Assembly (NCBI GenBank): GCA_900540895.1
Contig: UQHV01000012.1
Coordinates: 1 to 64,000, forward strand
Source: an uncultured Collinsella sp.
Lineage (GTDB): Bacteria; Actinomycetota; Coriobacteriia; Coriobacteriales; Coriobacteriaceae
Length of the DNA: 64,000 bases
Reading direction: 5' to 3'
The notes under the pieces are model-generated. The model did no database searches. It was not told the origin of the DNA and worked only from the letters and a program-made list of their open reading frames with translations. Position 1 is the first letter of the stretch. The number at the start of each line of letters is the position of its first letter. The position numbers were made by a program, and so were the translations under genes. This document shows positions 54,644 to 62,630 of the stretch, one piece after another.

Positions 54644-54750
54644 TTTACCGCCGTGAGAGGTGGTAAAGCAAGATGTGTGGGAAAACAAATGGCCCGTATG
54701 GGCCCATTTGTTGCCACCCACACCCATCTTGCATGCCCCAGAAGGGGCAT
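54644..54750. other. Candidate origin of transfer (oriT)
   Basis: Three nested or adjacent palindromes lie upstream of mobC: CTTTACC/GGTAAAG (about 54644-54668); a long imperfect one with outer arms 54668-54681 and 54717-54732 and inner arms AACAAATGGCCC (54684-54695) and GGGCCCATTTGTT (54700-54712); and ATGCCCC/GGGGCAT (54733-54750). The outer right arm ends CATCTTG|C (54725-54732), matching the MOBP nic consensus YATCYTG/Y. Confidence 0.75.
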
Positions 54751-54842
54751 AGACGAAGCGAAGCGTAGGCAGAAGGTGAGAGGCCTCATCTTCTTTCTCG
54801 AAAGGCTTCGGGAAACAATTTAGACATCACCGGAGTTATCAG

Positions 54843-54983
54843 CTAGACGTCAAGGCCCATTAGTCTTCTACGTTCAGCGCGCTCCTCAGCAATTCTTTTT
54901 GATCCGGCAATGGCCTGTCCCTTTTTATCCTTGAGGCTCATCGGCTCTTCGGTTTTCTTTTTACTGGCATTCTTGTTTTCCAC
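54843..54983 (-). CDS. 46-aa charged protein beside oriT
   Basis: A short basic/acidic helical protein (ENKNASKKKTEEPMSLKDKK, then AIAGSKRIAEERAERRRL). CAGGAGG lies five bases before the GTG at 54983, a strong ribosome binding site that supports a real gene despite its size. There are no known motifs. Its place next to oriT and the mob genes suggests a small relaxosome or regulatory partner, but this is inference. Confidence 0.5.
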   Translation of the reverse strand: MENKNASKKKTEEPMSLKDKKGQAIAGSKRIAEERAERRRLMGLDV

Positions 54984-55112
54984 AGCGGCCTCCTGATTGA
55001 TTATTCTCCTATCGTTTATTCCCAAACTGAGCACATAAAAAGGCGGCCGAAACCGACCGCCCGCGAACAAATATGTATTCACCGAACGCAAGAGAAGGGG
55101 AACAAATGTCCA

Positions 55113-55766
55113 TTACTCCCAGTGGCCGGCGACGTCGACAACCCAATGCTGTCCCGTAGCCTGCTGTTCATAATGTCCCTGGTCCTCAGATGTGGTATAC
55201 GAATCATCTACAACGGATCCACCGATACCGCCGTTTTCGCCATCGTTAATAATCCAAGCGTAGGCGGCATCTTCGGAATCGAAGGGTCCTACCATAGTAC
55301 CACCGTGGTTTACCCAATAGCGGGGATGACGCGTGTATACCACATTTGGCACCCTGACCTGGCTGTAATCGGTCTCCCAGTGACCCTGCTCGGCAACCCA
55401 CTTCTTCTGGCTGCCGCTGTTGGAAGAGGAATTATTGCTGCCGGAACTCTGCGAATTGTCGGAATTCTGCTTGGACTGGGAGGAATCGCCCTTGCTGTCC
55501 GACTTCGAGGAATCGGAAGACTTGTTATCCTCCTTCTTGGAGTCATCGGACTTCTGGTCCTTGCCGTCGGATTCTTTCTTCTCCTCGGTCTTGTCTCCAG
55601 AGGCTTGCGCCGCCTTTTCTTCACTTGGCTTCTTTTTGTCTTTATTCTTTACCGCTGTGGTGGTCCTTTCCGCAGAGCCGCTTTCTTGCTTTGCAACGCT
55701 GGCGCATCCAAGTTGAGGTGCCATGAGGCACACCAGAAACGCAACGATAATAGCCTTTGTTCTCAC
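55113..55766 (-). CDS. Lysine/serine-rich lipoprotein
   Basis: A 217-aa protein with a lipoprotein signal peptide (RTKAIIVAFLVCLMAPQLGC, lipid-modified cysteine near residue 21). A long low-complexity Lys/Asp/Glu then Ser/Asn/Gln region covers about 30-120. The C-terminal domain has repeated GHWE/GHYE and HWV words (WVAEQGHWETDY, EDQGHYEQQA, VAGHWE) and ends on GHWE. The GTG at 55766 has AGGGGG six bases upstream, better than the ATG at 55784. It is transcribed in line with the surface protein, so both may act at the cell surface. Confidence 0.78.
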   Translation of the reverse strand: MRTKAIIVAFLVCLMAPQLGCASVAKQESGSAERTTTAVKNKDKKKPSEEKAAQASGDKTEEKKESDGKDQKSDDSKKEDNKSSDSSKSDSKGDSSQSKQNSDNSQSSGSNNSSSNSGSQKKWVAEQGHWETDYSQVRVPNVVYTRHPRYWVNHGGTMVGPFDSEDAAYAWIINDGENGGIGGSVVDDSYTTSEDQGHYEQQATGQHWVVDVAGHWE

Positions 55767-55831
55767 ACCGATCCCCCTATCCATGAAGCCGGGCGTTGAC
55801 AACTGGCCGGTGTCCAACGCCCGGTTCGCTT

Positions 55832-58800
55832 TTACATCTGCTCGCGACGCTTCTTTCGATCGAGGAAGACGCCGGCTGCCACGAGGACGGTACCGCCGAT
55901 GGCGAACGTCTCGCCGATGAGGCCCGCGCGGTCGCCGGTCTGGGCGAGGCTGCCGGGCTGGGCGGCCTCCGTGACGGCGAGGTGCTTCGGGCTGTATGCT
56001 GCCTGCTTCTTTGCGGCCTTCTCCGCCTCCTGTCGGGCAATCTCATCGGAAAGATCCTGCTCCGCTGCGATACGGTCGGACTTCGCCTGCTCATAGGCGG
56101 CGAGTGCCGCATCATAGTCGGGCTGGAGCCCGTCCACCACGGCCTGCTTCTCGTCCAGGATAGCCTTGGCTGGCGCGACCTTGGCACGCGCCTCGACTGC
56201 GGCGGCGAAAAGCGCGTTGAGGGTGTCATCCGCGTTCGCGTCATGGCCGGAAACAAGCGCCGCGCCGGCATCGATGGAGTTCAGCTTCGCCAGCTTTGCG
56301 TCTGCCTGCGCCTTCGCCTGCTCGGCTGCGGAGACCAGGGACTCGGCTGCGATGACATCAGCCTTTGCGGTATCGAAGGCGGCCTTGGAGTCCTTGACGG
56401 CCTTTGCGGCATCCTGCTCGCGCTGCTGTGCCTCGGTGAGCTTCGCGGCCAGACCGGTGAGGAGGTCGAGGTTCGACTGGGCACCCTCGAGATCGGACTT
56501 GGAGCCGGTGAGCTTGGTGCCGGCGGCGGTGACCTCGGCCTTTGCCGCATCGGTCGCACGCTGGGCATCCGCGAGGGCGCTTGCGGTGCCGTCCGCCTTT
56601 TGCTTGGCGGCGGCGAGGACGGTTGCCTTCTCGGTCTGCTCGGCTGCCTCCGCATCATAGGCGCTCTTTGCGGTATCGAGCGCCTTCTTGGCGTCGGCGA
56701 CGTCCTGGAAGAACTTCGCGAGGTCGGCGTTCGCATCCGTGACGCCCTGCTGCTTGGCAGCGGTGTCCGTCTTGGCGGAATCCAGCTTGGATTGTGCGGT
56801 CGTTACGGCTGCGTTGGCGGCATCAAAGGCAACCTGCTTCTGCTGGACGGTCGACTTTGCCGTAACGACTGCCGCGTTGGCGGCTTCGAGGTTCGATTTC
56901 GCCGCATCCAGCTCGGTCTGGGCATCCGTGACGCCCTGCTGCTTGGCGGCGATATCGCGCCCTGTCGCGTTTACGGTCTCCTGCGCCTCATCGACACCCT
57001 GCTTCGCGGCATCGACACCTGCCTGTGCGGAATCCGCCGCGACCTGCTTCTGCCTGACGGCTGCGGCGGCGCCGGCGGCTGCCTGCTGCTTGGATGCGAG
57101 GTCGGCCTTGGCCGCGTCGAGTGCGCTCTTGGCGTTCTTGAGACTGTCGATGTATGAGGTCAGATTCTGCTCGTACTCGTCGACGGAGATGGGGTCTGTG
57201 TTCCAGGGCGACTTTGACGAATCGGACCACGAGGCGGTGAAGCTATCCGTTTTCCAGCCGTACATGGTTCCCTTGCTGCAAACCCCGAACCCCATAGCGC
57301 CGAGGGTGGGGGTTATGACATGGATGTAGTGGCCGACGCTCGCATAGGGATCAGATTTTCCGAAGTTCTCGGCGATATACGCATCGATAGGGTTGTTGTA
57401 ATAGCCGCCCTTCTCGAAATAGAAATCGTAGGCGTCCTTTCCGGTAAGCCCGGTGACACCGTAGAGCGCTTCCACCGCTTGGTCGAAATACACCTTCTCT
57501 TGGTCAACCCACTGCCTGATCGGATCAGTTCCATAGTTCCATGCGAGGCTGTCACCGGTACCGTTGAACTGTTGGGAGTGCGCGATCACGGTATCGGAAT
57601 AGTTAGCGTTGGAGATGCTAGCCGCGATGAGCTTATAGGTGACCTGTAGCTCGGGGAGGCCGACGCTCTTGCGGTAGTCGTTGACGGACCTCATCCACTT
57701 GATCGCGTCGATCATGTTGGTGAGGGAGGTGGCGTCCTTCTCGTTGCCCACCTCGGTATAGCTGGCGTACTTTGCATTCAGGATGATGCCCGCAGCATCA
57801 TCGGCACCCATAGCGCGGAAGAAGCCGATGGCTCCCTGCTTGAGCTGCGCGTCGGCGGAGTCGAGTTTCGCCTGTGCCTCGTCGACCTTCTGCTGGGCTG
57901 CGGTCACGGCCGCGTCAGCGGTATCCTTTGCGGTCTTGGCGTTCGCGAGCTCTTCGTCGGCGGCTGCCTTTGCGGACTCGGCGTCCTTGACGGCCTGCTT
58001 CGCGGCATCCAGCTTGGCGATGGCATCGGAGTTCGCCTGCTTGGCCGCATCGAGGTCGGAATTTGCGGCATCGAGTGCGGATTGGGCGTCATTCACGCCG
58101 GACGAGGCATCGAGTGCGACCTGTTGCTTCGCGGCGAGGGACGCCTGGGCGTCATTCAGATCGGTCTGTGCCGTTGCCGCAGCGGACTGCGCCTGCTCGA
58201 GCTCGGACTCGCACTGGGACTGCACCTCTCGTGCTGCAGCGAGGGTTGCCTCCGCGTCCGCGACCTTCTGTTTTGCCGCATCGTACTCCGGGCCGCTGGC
58301 ACCGGCCTCGGCTGCGGCGAGGTCGGCTTTCGCCTTATCGTAGGCGGCGCTGGCTGCTGCGGCCTTCGCATCCGCCGTGTCCTTGTTCTGCTGGGCCGCG
58401 GCGAGGACGGCATCTGCGGAATCCTTTGCAGACTGGGCCGCAACCAGCTTGGACTGGGCATCGGCAAGCGTCGCGTTGGCGTTGGCGAGGCCGGCCTGTG
58501 CCCTTTCCACGGCAGCCTGGGCGTCGCGCACGGCCTGTTCGGCGGCACTGATTGCCTCCGGGGTGGCGCTTACGGCATCTGCCTTGGCCTTATCGAGGGC
58601 GTCCTTGGCATCCTGGGCCGCCTTGAGGGCGGACTGGTACGCTTCGTCCTTCTCGGACGCATCCGCCTTGGCGTCTGCGAGACCCGCCTTCGCCTGCTCG
58701 AGGTCCTTGCCGGCGGCATCGGCGGCGTCCTTGCCCTCTGCGACCTGACGGGCGTACTCGTCCATCGCCGCACGGTCGGCTGCCGCGCCGGCGCTGACTG

Positions 58801-59200
58801 CCGAATCGTAGGATGCCTTGGCCTGGTCGCGGGCGGAAGCCGCCTCGTTGTAGGGACCGGCGGCCTCATCGTAGGATGCCTTGGCGGCGTCCTCCTTCGC
58901 CTTCGCCTCGTCGACTGCCTTCTGCAGGTCCGCGATGGTCTGTGCGGCGGATTTTGCGCCGGCACCGGATGCCGCGCCGGCGTGGGCGGCGATCGGCGAC
59001 ATCACGGCGGGGTGCTGCGTGCCCCCGTCACCGGTCTGGGCGAATGCCGCGAACGGTGAGATGAGGCTCGATCCGGTCATGGCGACCATGGTCGCCGCGG
59101 TGACGGTCAGACGCGCGATCCCCTTCGAAGTGTGAATCTTTTTGTTTGGCAGTGCGGCGAAGTGATCGCCACCGGCAGCGAAATGCTTTCCCTGAGTCAT
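55832..59200 (-). CDS. Sortase-anchored coiled-coil/CAP surface protein
   Basis: A 1122-aa protein. The signal peptide ends near AAFAQTGD (residue about 54). An Ala-rich coiled-coil arm covers about 80-470. A CAP/SCP domain at about 485-650 has IAHSQQFNG, DSLAWNYGTDP and VGHYIHVITP, the usual His positions. A second coiled-coil arm covers about 690-1075. The C-terminus is LAQTGDRAG (about 1085), a hydrophobic helix and KKRREQM, an LAxTG-type sorting signal. This would give a long fibrous protein with a globular centre, covalently fixed to the wall. AAAAGGAATGG lies upstream of the ATG. It is the largest cargo gene of the element, possibly an adhesin. Confidence 0.9.
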   Translation of the reverse strand: MTQGKHFAAGGDHFAALPNKKIHTSKGIARLTVTAATMVAMTGSSLISPFAAFAQTGDGGTQHPAVMSPIAAHAGAASGAGAKSAAQTIADLQKAVDEAKAKEDAAKASYDEAAGPYNEAASARDQAKASYDSAVSAGAAADRAAMDEYARQVAEGKDAADAAGKDLEQAKAGLADAKADASEKDEAYQSALKAAQDAKDALDKAKADAVSATPEAISAAEQAVRDAQAAVERAQAGLANANATLADAQSKLVAAQSAKDSADAVLAAAQQNKDTADAKAAAASAAYDKAKADLAAAEAGASGPEYDAAKQKVADAEATLAAAREVQSQCESELEQAQSAAATAQTDLNDAQASLAAKQQVALDASSGVNDAQSALDAANSDLDAAKQANSDAIAKLDAAKQAVKDAESAKAAADEELANAKTAKDTADAAVTAAQQKVDEAQAKLDSADAQLKQGAIGFFRAMGADDAAGIILNAKYASYTEVGNEKDATSLTNMIDAIKWMRSVNDYRKSVGLPELQVTYKLIAASISNANYSDTVIAHSQQFNGTGDSLAWNYGTDPIRQWVDQEKVYFDQAVEALYGVTGLTGKDAYDFYFEKGGYYNNPIDAYIAENFGKSDPYASVGHYIHVITPTLGAMGFGVCSKGTMYGWKTDSFTASWSDSSKSPWNTDPISVDEYEQNLTSYIDSLKNAKSALDAAKADLASKQQAAAGAAAAVRQKQVAADSAQAGVDAAKQGVDEAQETVNATGRDIAAKQQGVTDAQTELDAAKSNLEAANAAVVTAKSTVQQKQVAFDAANAAVTTAQSKLDSAKTDTAAKQQGVTDANADLAKFFQDVADAKKALDTAKSAYDAEAAEQTEKATVLAAAKQKADGTASALADAQRATDAAKAEVTAAGTKLTGSKSDLEGAQSNLDLLTGLAAKLTEAQQREQDAAKAVKDSKAAFDTAKADVIAAESLVSAAEQAKAQADAKLAKLNSIDAGAALVSGHDANADDTLNALFAAAVEARAKVAPAKAILDEKQAVVDGLQPDYDAALAAYEQAKSDRIAAEQDLSDEIARQEAEKAAKKQAAYSPKHLAVTEAAQPGSLAQTGDRAGLIGETFAIGGTVLVAAGVFLDRKKRREQM

Positions 59201-59284
59201 TGTGCTGTTCCATTCCTTTTCCGTGCCCTATACGACTGGGCATCAGAGTGCTTTCCAATAGAGATAATTATGCGCCTTAACTGG

Positions 59285-59323
59285 GATTGTTGTATATAGT
59301 CCGTTGGCATAAATACAACAATC
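59285..59323. promoter_or_regulatory. 11-bp inverted repeat operator before the XRE gene
   Basis: GATTGTTGTAT (59285-59295) and ATACAACAATC (59313-59323) are perfect inverted copies separated by 17 bases. The right arm ends two bases before the regulator's ATG. TTGTTG and TAAATA within the region could be -35 and -10 at 17-base spacing, giving a nearly leaderless mRNA. It lies between the divergent surface-protein and regulator genes and is the likely autoregulatory site. Confidence 0.7.
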
Positions 59324-59324
59324 C

Positions 59325-59573
59325 ATGACTCTTTTTGTCATGGATATCTCGCCGCTACAACAATCCTTTGGTCTACGCTGCAAAGAACTCAGATCAGAGT
59401 CTGGTTACTCACAAGAGCAATTTGCGAACCGCATTGACATGGACAGGTCTTACTACGCCTCGATAGAGGTCGGGCGAAGAAATGTCAGTCTTTCTAACCT
59501 CTCTAAAATTGCCAATGGATTCAACATATCAATTGCTGCACTTATGACTGGTGTCACTGATAAAAAGGATTAG
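59325..59573 (+). CDS. XRE-family transcriptional regulator
   Basis: An 82-aa Cro/CI-type helix-turn-helix protein: LRCKELRSESGYSQEQFANR, then DMDRSYYASIEVGRRNVS as the recognition helix, and LSKIANGFNISIAAL. The domain fills nearly the whole protein. There is no ribosome binding site before either ATG (59325 or 59340). Because the putative start of transcription lies just before 59325, leaderless translation from that ATG is preferred. It is divergent from the surface-protein gene, which it may control. Confidence 0.82.
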   Translation: MTLFVMDISPLQQSFGLRCKELRSESGYSQEQFANRIDMDRSYYASIEVGRRNVSLSNLSKIANGFNISIAALMTGVTDKKD

Positions 59574-60014
59574 TCCATCATCAGCGAACGCAGTGAGCGT
59601 ATCAATCGACGGCGTAGCCGGGGGCAAGGTCACGGCACGTGACCGCGCAGCGAGCTCTGCGAGCGAAGGGGACGGCATCGCCGTCCCTATTTCTTTATAA
59701 ACTATTTCTCTATTAATTGGTTTCACCAAACTGGGTATTACACAAGCTTCTGAGCAGGCTTTTTATCAAATAATTCAAAGCTACCGAATCATCAAAATGG
59801 TGAAATTATTTACCCAAAAGAGGGAAGCACATCACCAAAATGGAACCGACTAACAGCTGTTGAAAACTTTTATCCCCAAAATGGTGATTTCCTGTTTTCA
59901 GTGGAAAACTCGGGAAGTCATAATATTTACTTACCAGATTTACAAACGAAAGCGGTTCTTAGTCCCAAAACCAGAACAGGTCAGAAGCAAAAATAACTCC
60001 TGACCTGCGATTTT
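59574..60014. other. Right end of the element: terminator and AT-rich repeats
   Basis: GGGACGGC-ATC-GCCGTCCC followed by TATTTCTTT (59669-59696) terminates the XRE gene. The AT-rich remainder has no gene but repeats AAAATGGTGA (about 59795 and 59877) and its inverse ATCACCAAAATGG (about 59831), plus TGTTGAAAACT (59858-59868), also seen near the left end. CAGGTCAG...CTGACCTG flanks 59977-60007. The repeats are candidates for integrase arm sites. Confidence 0.55.
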
Positions 60015-60062
60015 CCTGGTGCCCCCGGGCGGATTCGAACCGTCGACACCCGCTTTAGGAGA
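60015..60062 (-). repeat. attR: 48-bp repeat within tRNA-Arg
   Basis: Identical to 46696-46743. It lies inside the intact tRNA gene, from the CCA end to the anticodon loop. Confidence 0.93.
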
Positions 60063-60092
60063 GCGGTGCTCTATCCCCTGAGCTACGGAGGC
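60017..60092 (-). tRNA. tRNA-Arg (anticodon CCT)
   Basis: A 76-nt cloverleaf with encoded CCA. The acceptor pairs GCCTCCG with CGGGGGC, the D-arm is GCTCAGGGGATAGAGC, the anticodon stem is CCGCT/AGCGG with loop CTCCTAA, and the T-arm carries GGTTCGAATCC. Anticodon CCT reads AGG arginine codons. A TACACT box about ten bases upstream (60103-60108) is a likely -10. Its 3' half is the integration site of the mobile element. Confidence 0.96.
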
Positions 60093-60270
60093 ATGTTGTA
60101 CTAGTGTAGCAGATTTGCCCCTTTGCCATGTAGCGCATGTCCACTCATCAAGAAGGCTTTATAGCGAATTGTCGCCGTAGATAATCCTCAATATCGGAAA
60201 GAATAAAGCGAAAAAATGGGATGGAGTTTCCTCTAACCACATGAAAAGGAAATTTCCCGACTGGCGCTCA

Positions 60271-60319
60271 AAAGGAAAATGCATCCCGGAATGAGAATAA
60301 ATTCCGGGATGCATTTTCC
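60271..60319 (-). terminator. Terminator with a perfect 19-bp stem
   Basis: Arms 60274-60292 and 60301-60319 are perfectly complementary around an 8-base loop. On the minus strand TTTT follows. It ends the PTS/DUF956 transcript. Confidence 0.85.
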
Positions 60320-60337
60320 GCCATCTATCGCAGGCAA

Positions 60338-60736
60338 CTAGTCACCCCTGTGGAAAAGGTTTTTGATAACGGAGGGGATGCTCTTGGCGCCCTTAGCGGT
60401 CACGTCGATAAAGTCGGGCGAACGCACGAGCTTATCCTCGTCGACGTACTTGCGGACCGCACGAAGCGTCTCTTTGTCGTCGCGCGTCGAAAACGTAAAG
60501 TGACCGTTGTCCTTGGTGAAGATGGCAAAACGCGTAATCTTCTTGGTGCCGCGCAAAACCTCGGCGGCAATATAGTCGACCTCGTCCCACGGGATTTGAA
60601 TATAATCCTCGGGATTGCGCTCGTTATAGTACTCAAACGCCTTATTGCCCACCATCACGTTACCGTGGCTGGTAAGCCCCATCAGGCAGGTTGCCGGCGT
60701 TGCCAGATCGACCTTGCTGTTCTGAGATTGCGCCAT
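60338..60736 (-). CDS. manO: DUF956-family protein (ManO-like)
   Basis: A 132-aa cytosolic protein. VDLATPATCLMGLTSHGNVM, then NKAFEYYNERNPEDYIQIPW and FAIFTKDNGHFTFSTRDDKE follow the DUF956 pattern. Members are regularly encoded after mannose-class PTS genes and are thought to modulate them. The ATG at 60736 is used; GGAGGG lies ten bases upstream. A terminator-like hairpin separates it from the EIID gene, so its level may be lower than that of the transporter. Confidence 0.85.
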   Translation of the reverse strand: MAQSQNSKVDLATPATCLMGLTSHGNVMVGNKAFEYYNERNPEDYIQIPWDEVDYIAAEVLRGTKKITRFAIFTKDNGHFTFSTRDDKETLRAVRKYVDEDKLVRSPDFIDVTAKGAKSIPSVIKNLFHRGD

Positions 60737-60755
60737 ACGCGCCTCGCCCTCCAAT

Positions 60756-60799
60756 AAAAACAATCGGACCGCATCCAGTGTACCCACCGGGTGCGGTCC
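60756..60799 (-). terminator. Intergenic attenuator-like terminator before DUF956
   Basis: On the minus strand GGACCGCACCC pairs with GGATGCGGTCC (one G-U), followed by GATTGTTTTT. The T-run is three bases from the ribosome binding site of the DUF956 gene, so read-through must occur for that gene to be expressed from the PTS promoter. Confidence 0.75.
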
Positions 60800-60856
60800 G
60801 TTTCAATGGCTCAAAAGCCCTTACCTAGCAACTCTCGGTCTTAAGCCGAAGCGTGC

Positions 60857-61777
60857 TTACATGAAGCCGCAGAAGCGACCGATGATGCCGACGGCGAAGA
60901 GAGCCAGGATGATGACGATCGGGCTAACCTTCTTCTTGAGGAGCTTGCAGACCAGCAGGGTCAGGCACACGGCGGCAAGGCCGGGGATGAGCTGATCGAG
61001 GTTACCCTGGAGCGTGGTGACCTTCATCTGATCAAGGGCGGTAGCACCGACGGAGTTGTACATCGTCAGCGCTTCCTTGATACCCTCGGAACCGGAGGGC
61101 AGGCTAGCCCAGTCGATAAAGGCGCCAGCAGACTGCTTGACCGTGGAGACGATCGGGGTGAAGGAAATGGACACCCAGCGCTCGACCAGGGCGCCGATGA
61201 TGAACATACCCAGGATGGAAGCGCCCTCGGTGACCTTGCCCATCAGACCGCCGGAGAGGTCCTTGGCGATAGAGGAGCCGACCTTGTAGCCAAACTCCTG
61301 TGTGTACCACAGGAAAGCGTAACGGATGATGTTCCACGCGAAGAAGAACAGCAGCGGACCGACGATGCTGCCGGACATGGCCAGGGAAGCGCCCAGAGCG
61401 CCCAGAATCGGGCGAAGGGTGAACCAGAAGACGGGGTCACCGACGCCGGCGAGCGGGCCCATCATACCGACCTTGACGCCCTGGATGGCGACGTCATCGA
61501 TCGGAGCACCGTTGGCGCGCTCCTCCTCGAGGGCGAGGGTAACGCCAATGACGGGGGCGGAAACATAGGGGTGGGTGTTATAGAACTCCAGGTGGCGCTT
61601 AAGAGCGGCAATCTGGTCATCCTTGCTGGTGTAGAGCTTCTTGATCGCAGGGATCATTGCGAAGCACCAGCCGCCGTTCTGCATACGCTCGTAGTTCCAC
61701 GAGCCCTGAAGGAACTGATGACGGAAGCAAACCTTCTTACGGTCAGCCTTGGTGAGCTGAATCTTGTTCTCTGCCAT
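60857..61777 (-). CDS. manZ: Mannose-class PTS component IID
   Basis: A 306-aa membrane component. Family signatures include FLQGSWNYERMQNGGWCFAMIP near the N-terminus, FYNTHPYVSAPVIGVTLALE, and MMGPLAGVGDPVFWFTLRP. The C-terminal half has several hydrophobic segments. With IIC it forms the sugar-translocating unit for mannose, glucose or related hexoses and amino sugars. GGGGAG precedes the ATG at 61777. The gap to IIC is 16 bases. Confidence 0.94.
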   Translation of the reverse strand: MAENKIQLTKADRKKVCFRHQFLQGSWNYERMQNGGWCFAMIPAIKKLYTSKDDQIAALKRHLEFYNTHPYVSAPVIGVTLALEEERANGAPIDDVAIQGVKVGMMGPLAGVGDPVFWFTLRPILGALGASLAMSGSIVGPLLFFFAWNIIRYAFLWYTQEFGYKVGSSIAKDLSGGLMGKVTEGASILGMFIIGALVERWVSISFTPIVSTVKQSAGAFIDWASLPSGSEGIKEALTMYNSVGATALDQMKVTTLQGNLDQLIPGLAAVCLTLLVCKLLKKKVSPIVIILALFAVGIIGRFCGFM

Positions 61778-61793
61778 ATGTATCACTCCCCTC

Positions 61794-62612
61794 CTACTCG
61801 TAATCGTTCAGAATGTCGCCGAGCGGGTCGCCGGAGCCACCGCCCATGCCGCCACCCTGCTTGGCCAGATCCTTAAGGCCAAGGTAGATGAGGGCAAGGG
61901 AGATGCCGATGAGGCCAAGGGCGATCAGCGTGAGCTGAGGGATGGCAGCAAGGACAAAGCCGAGGATAAAGAACGGCCAGGTCTCCTTGGTGGCCATCAT
62001 GTTGATGACCATGGCGTAACCGACGGAAGCGACCATGCCGCCGCCGACGGCCATGCCGCCGGACAGCCAGTCGGGCATAGCGTTAAGCGCGTTGGTAACA
62101 GCCTCGGCCGGGATGACGCACAGAAGTACTGCCGGGATGGCGATACGAAGGCCCTGCATGAGGATGGCAGCGTACTGCCAGCGCTCGATGCCGGAGAAGT
62201 CGCCCTTCTCGGCGCAACCGTCCATGGCGTGAGCGATAGCGGTAGCAATGGTACGGCAGATCATGGTCAGGAACAGACCAGCGACCGACAGCGGGACGGC
62301 GACGGCGATGGCCGCGGTAACGGCCTTGGCCGAATCAGTGGCGCCGCCGTTGAGGGCGAGCACCATGATGATCGAAGAAGCGACCGAGGCCAGAGCGGCG
62401 TCAGGCGCGACGGCGGCGCCGACGTTAGCCCAGCCAAGGGCCATCATCTGGAGCGAACCGCCCAGGAGGATGCCCTCCTGAAGGTGACCGGTTACGAGAC
62501 CGATAAGCGTGCATGCCACGAGCGGCTGATGGAACTGGAACTCATCCAGAACGCCTTCCATACCGGCAAGCAACGCGACAATCGCAACAAGCAGAATAGT
62601 GATTGCAGACAT
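61794..62612 (-). CDS. manY: Mannose-class PTS component IIC
   Basis: A 272-aa polytopic membrane permease subunit. It begins MSAITILLVAIVALLAGMEG; FHQPLVACTLIGLVTGHLQEG and ILLGGSLQMMALGWANVGAA are the IIC hallmarks, and VGGGMVASVGYAMVINMM follows. The C-terminus ends in a Gly-rich tail. AGGAGGGTCCGATAC precedes the ATG. Middle gene of manXYZ; the exact hexose is not shown by sequence. Confidence 0.94.
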   Translation of the reverse strand: MSAITILLVAIVALLAGMEGVLDEFQFHQPLVACTLIGLVTGHLQEGILLGGSLQMMALGWANVGAAVAPDAALASVASSIIMVLALNGGATDSAKAVTAAIAVAVPLSVAGLFLTMICRTIATAIAHAMDGCAEKGDFSGIERWQYAAILMQGLRIAIPAVLLCVIPAEAVTNALNAMPDWLSGGMAVGGGMVASVGYAMVINMMATKETWPFFILGFVLAAIPQLTLIALGLIGISLALIYLGLKDLAKQGGGMGGGSGDPLGDILNDYE

Positions 62613-62630
62613 GTATCGGACCCTCCTTTA

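Larger units (their letters stand above)
46696..60062. mobile_element. Integrative mobilizable element in tRNA-Arg(CCT)
   Basis: About 13.4 kb between 48-bp direct repeats. It holds a tyrosine integrase next to the left repeat, an excisionase-like protein, relaxase and MobC with oriT, and no VirB4, VirD4 or other conjugation genes, so transfer would need a helper. Cargo: three metallophosphoesterases, a small membrane peptide with overlapping RNA, a lipoprotein, a sortase-anchored surface protein and an XRE regulator. The integrase section is visibly more AT-rich than the flanking chromosome. Confidence 0.9.

Noticed and set aside
55796..57157. A 453-codon plus-strand frame opposite the surface protein
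   Set aside because: It is an artefact of the Ala/Lys/Asp repeats on the coding strand, giving Leu/Gly/Arg-rich nonsense.
46696..60062. Prophage or full conjugative element
   Set aside because: No capsid, terminase, portal or tail genes and no VirB4/VirD4-type ATPases are present; relaxase plus oriT indicates a mobilizable element.
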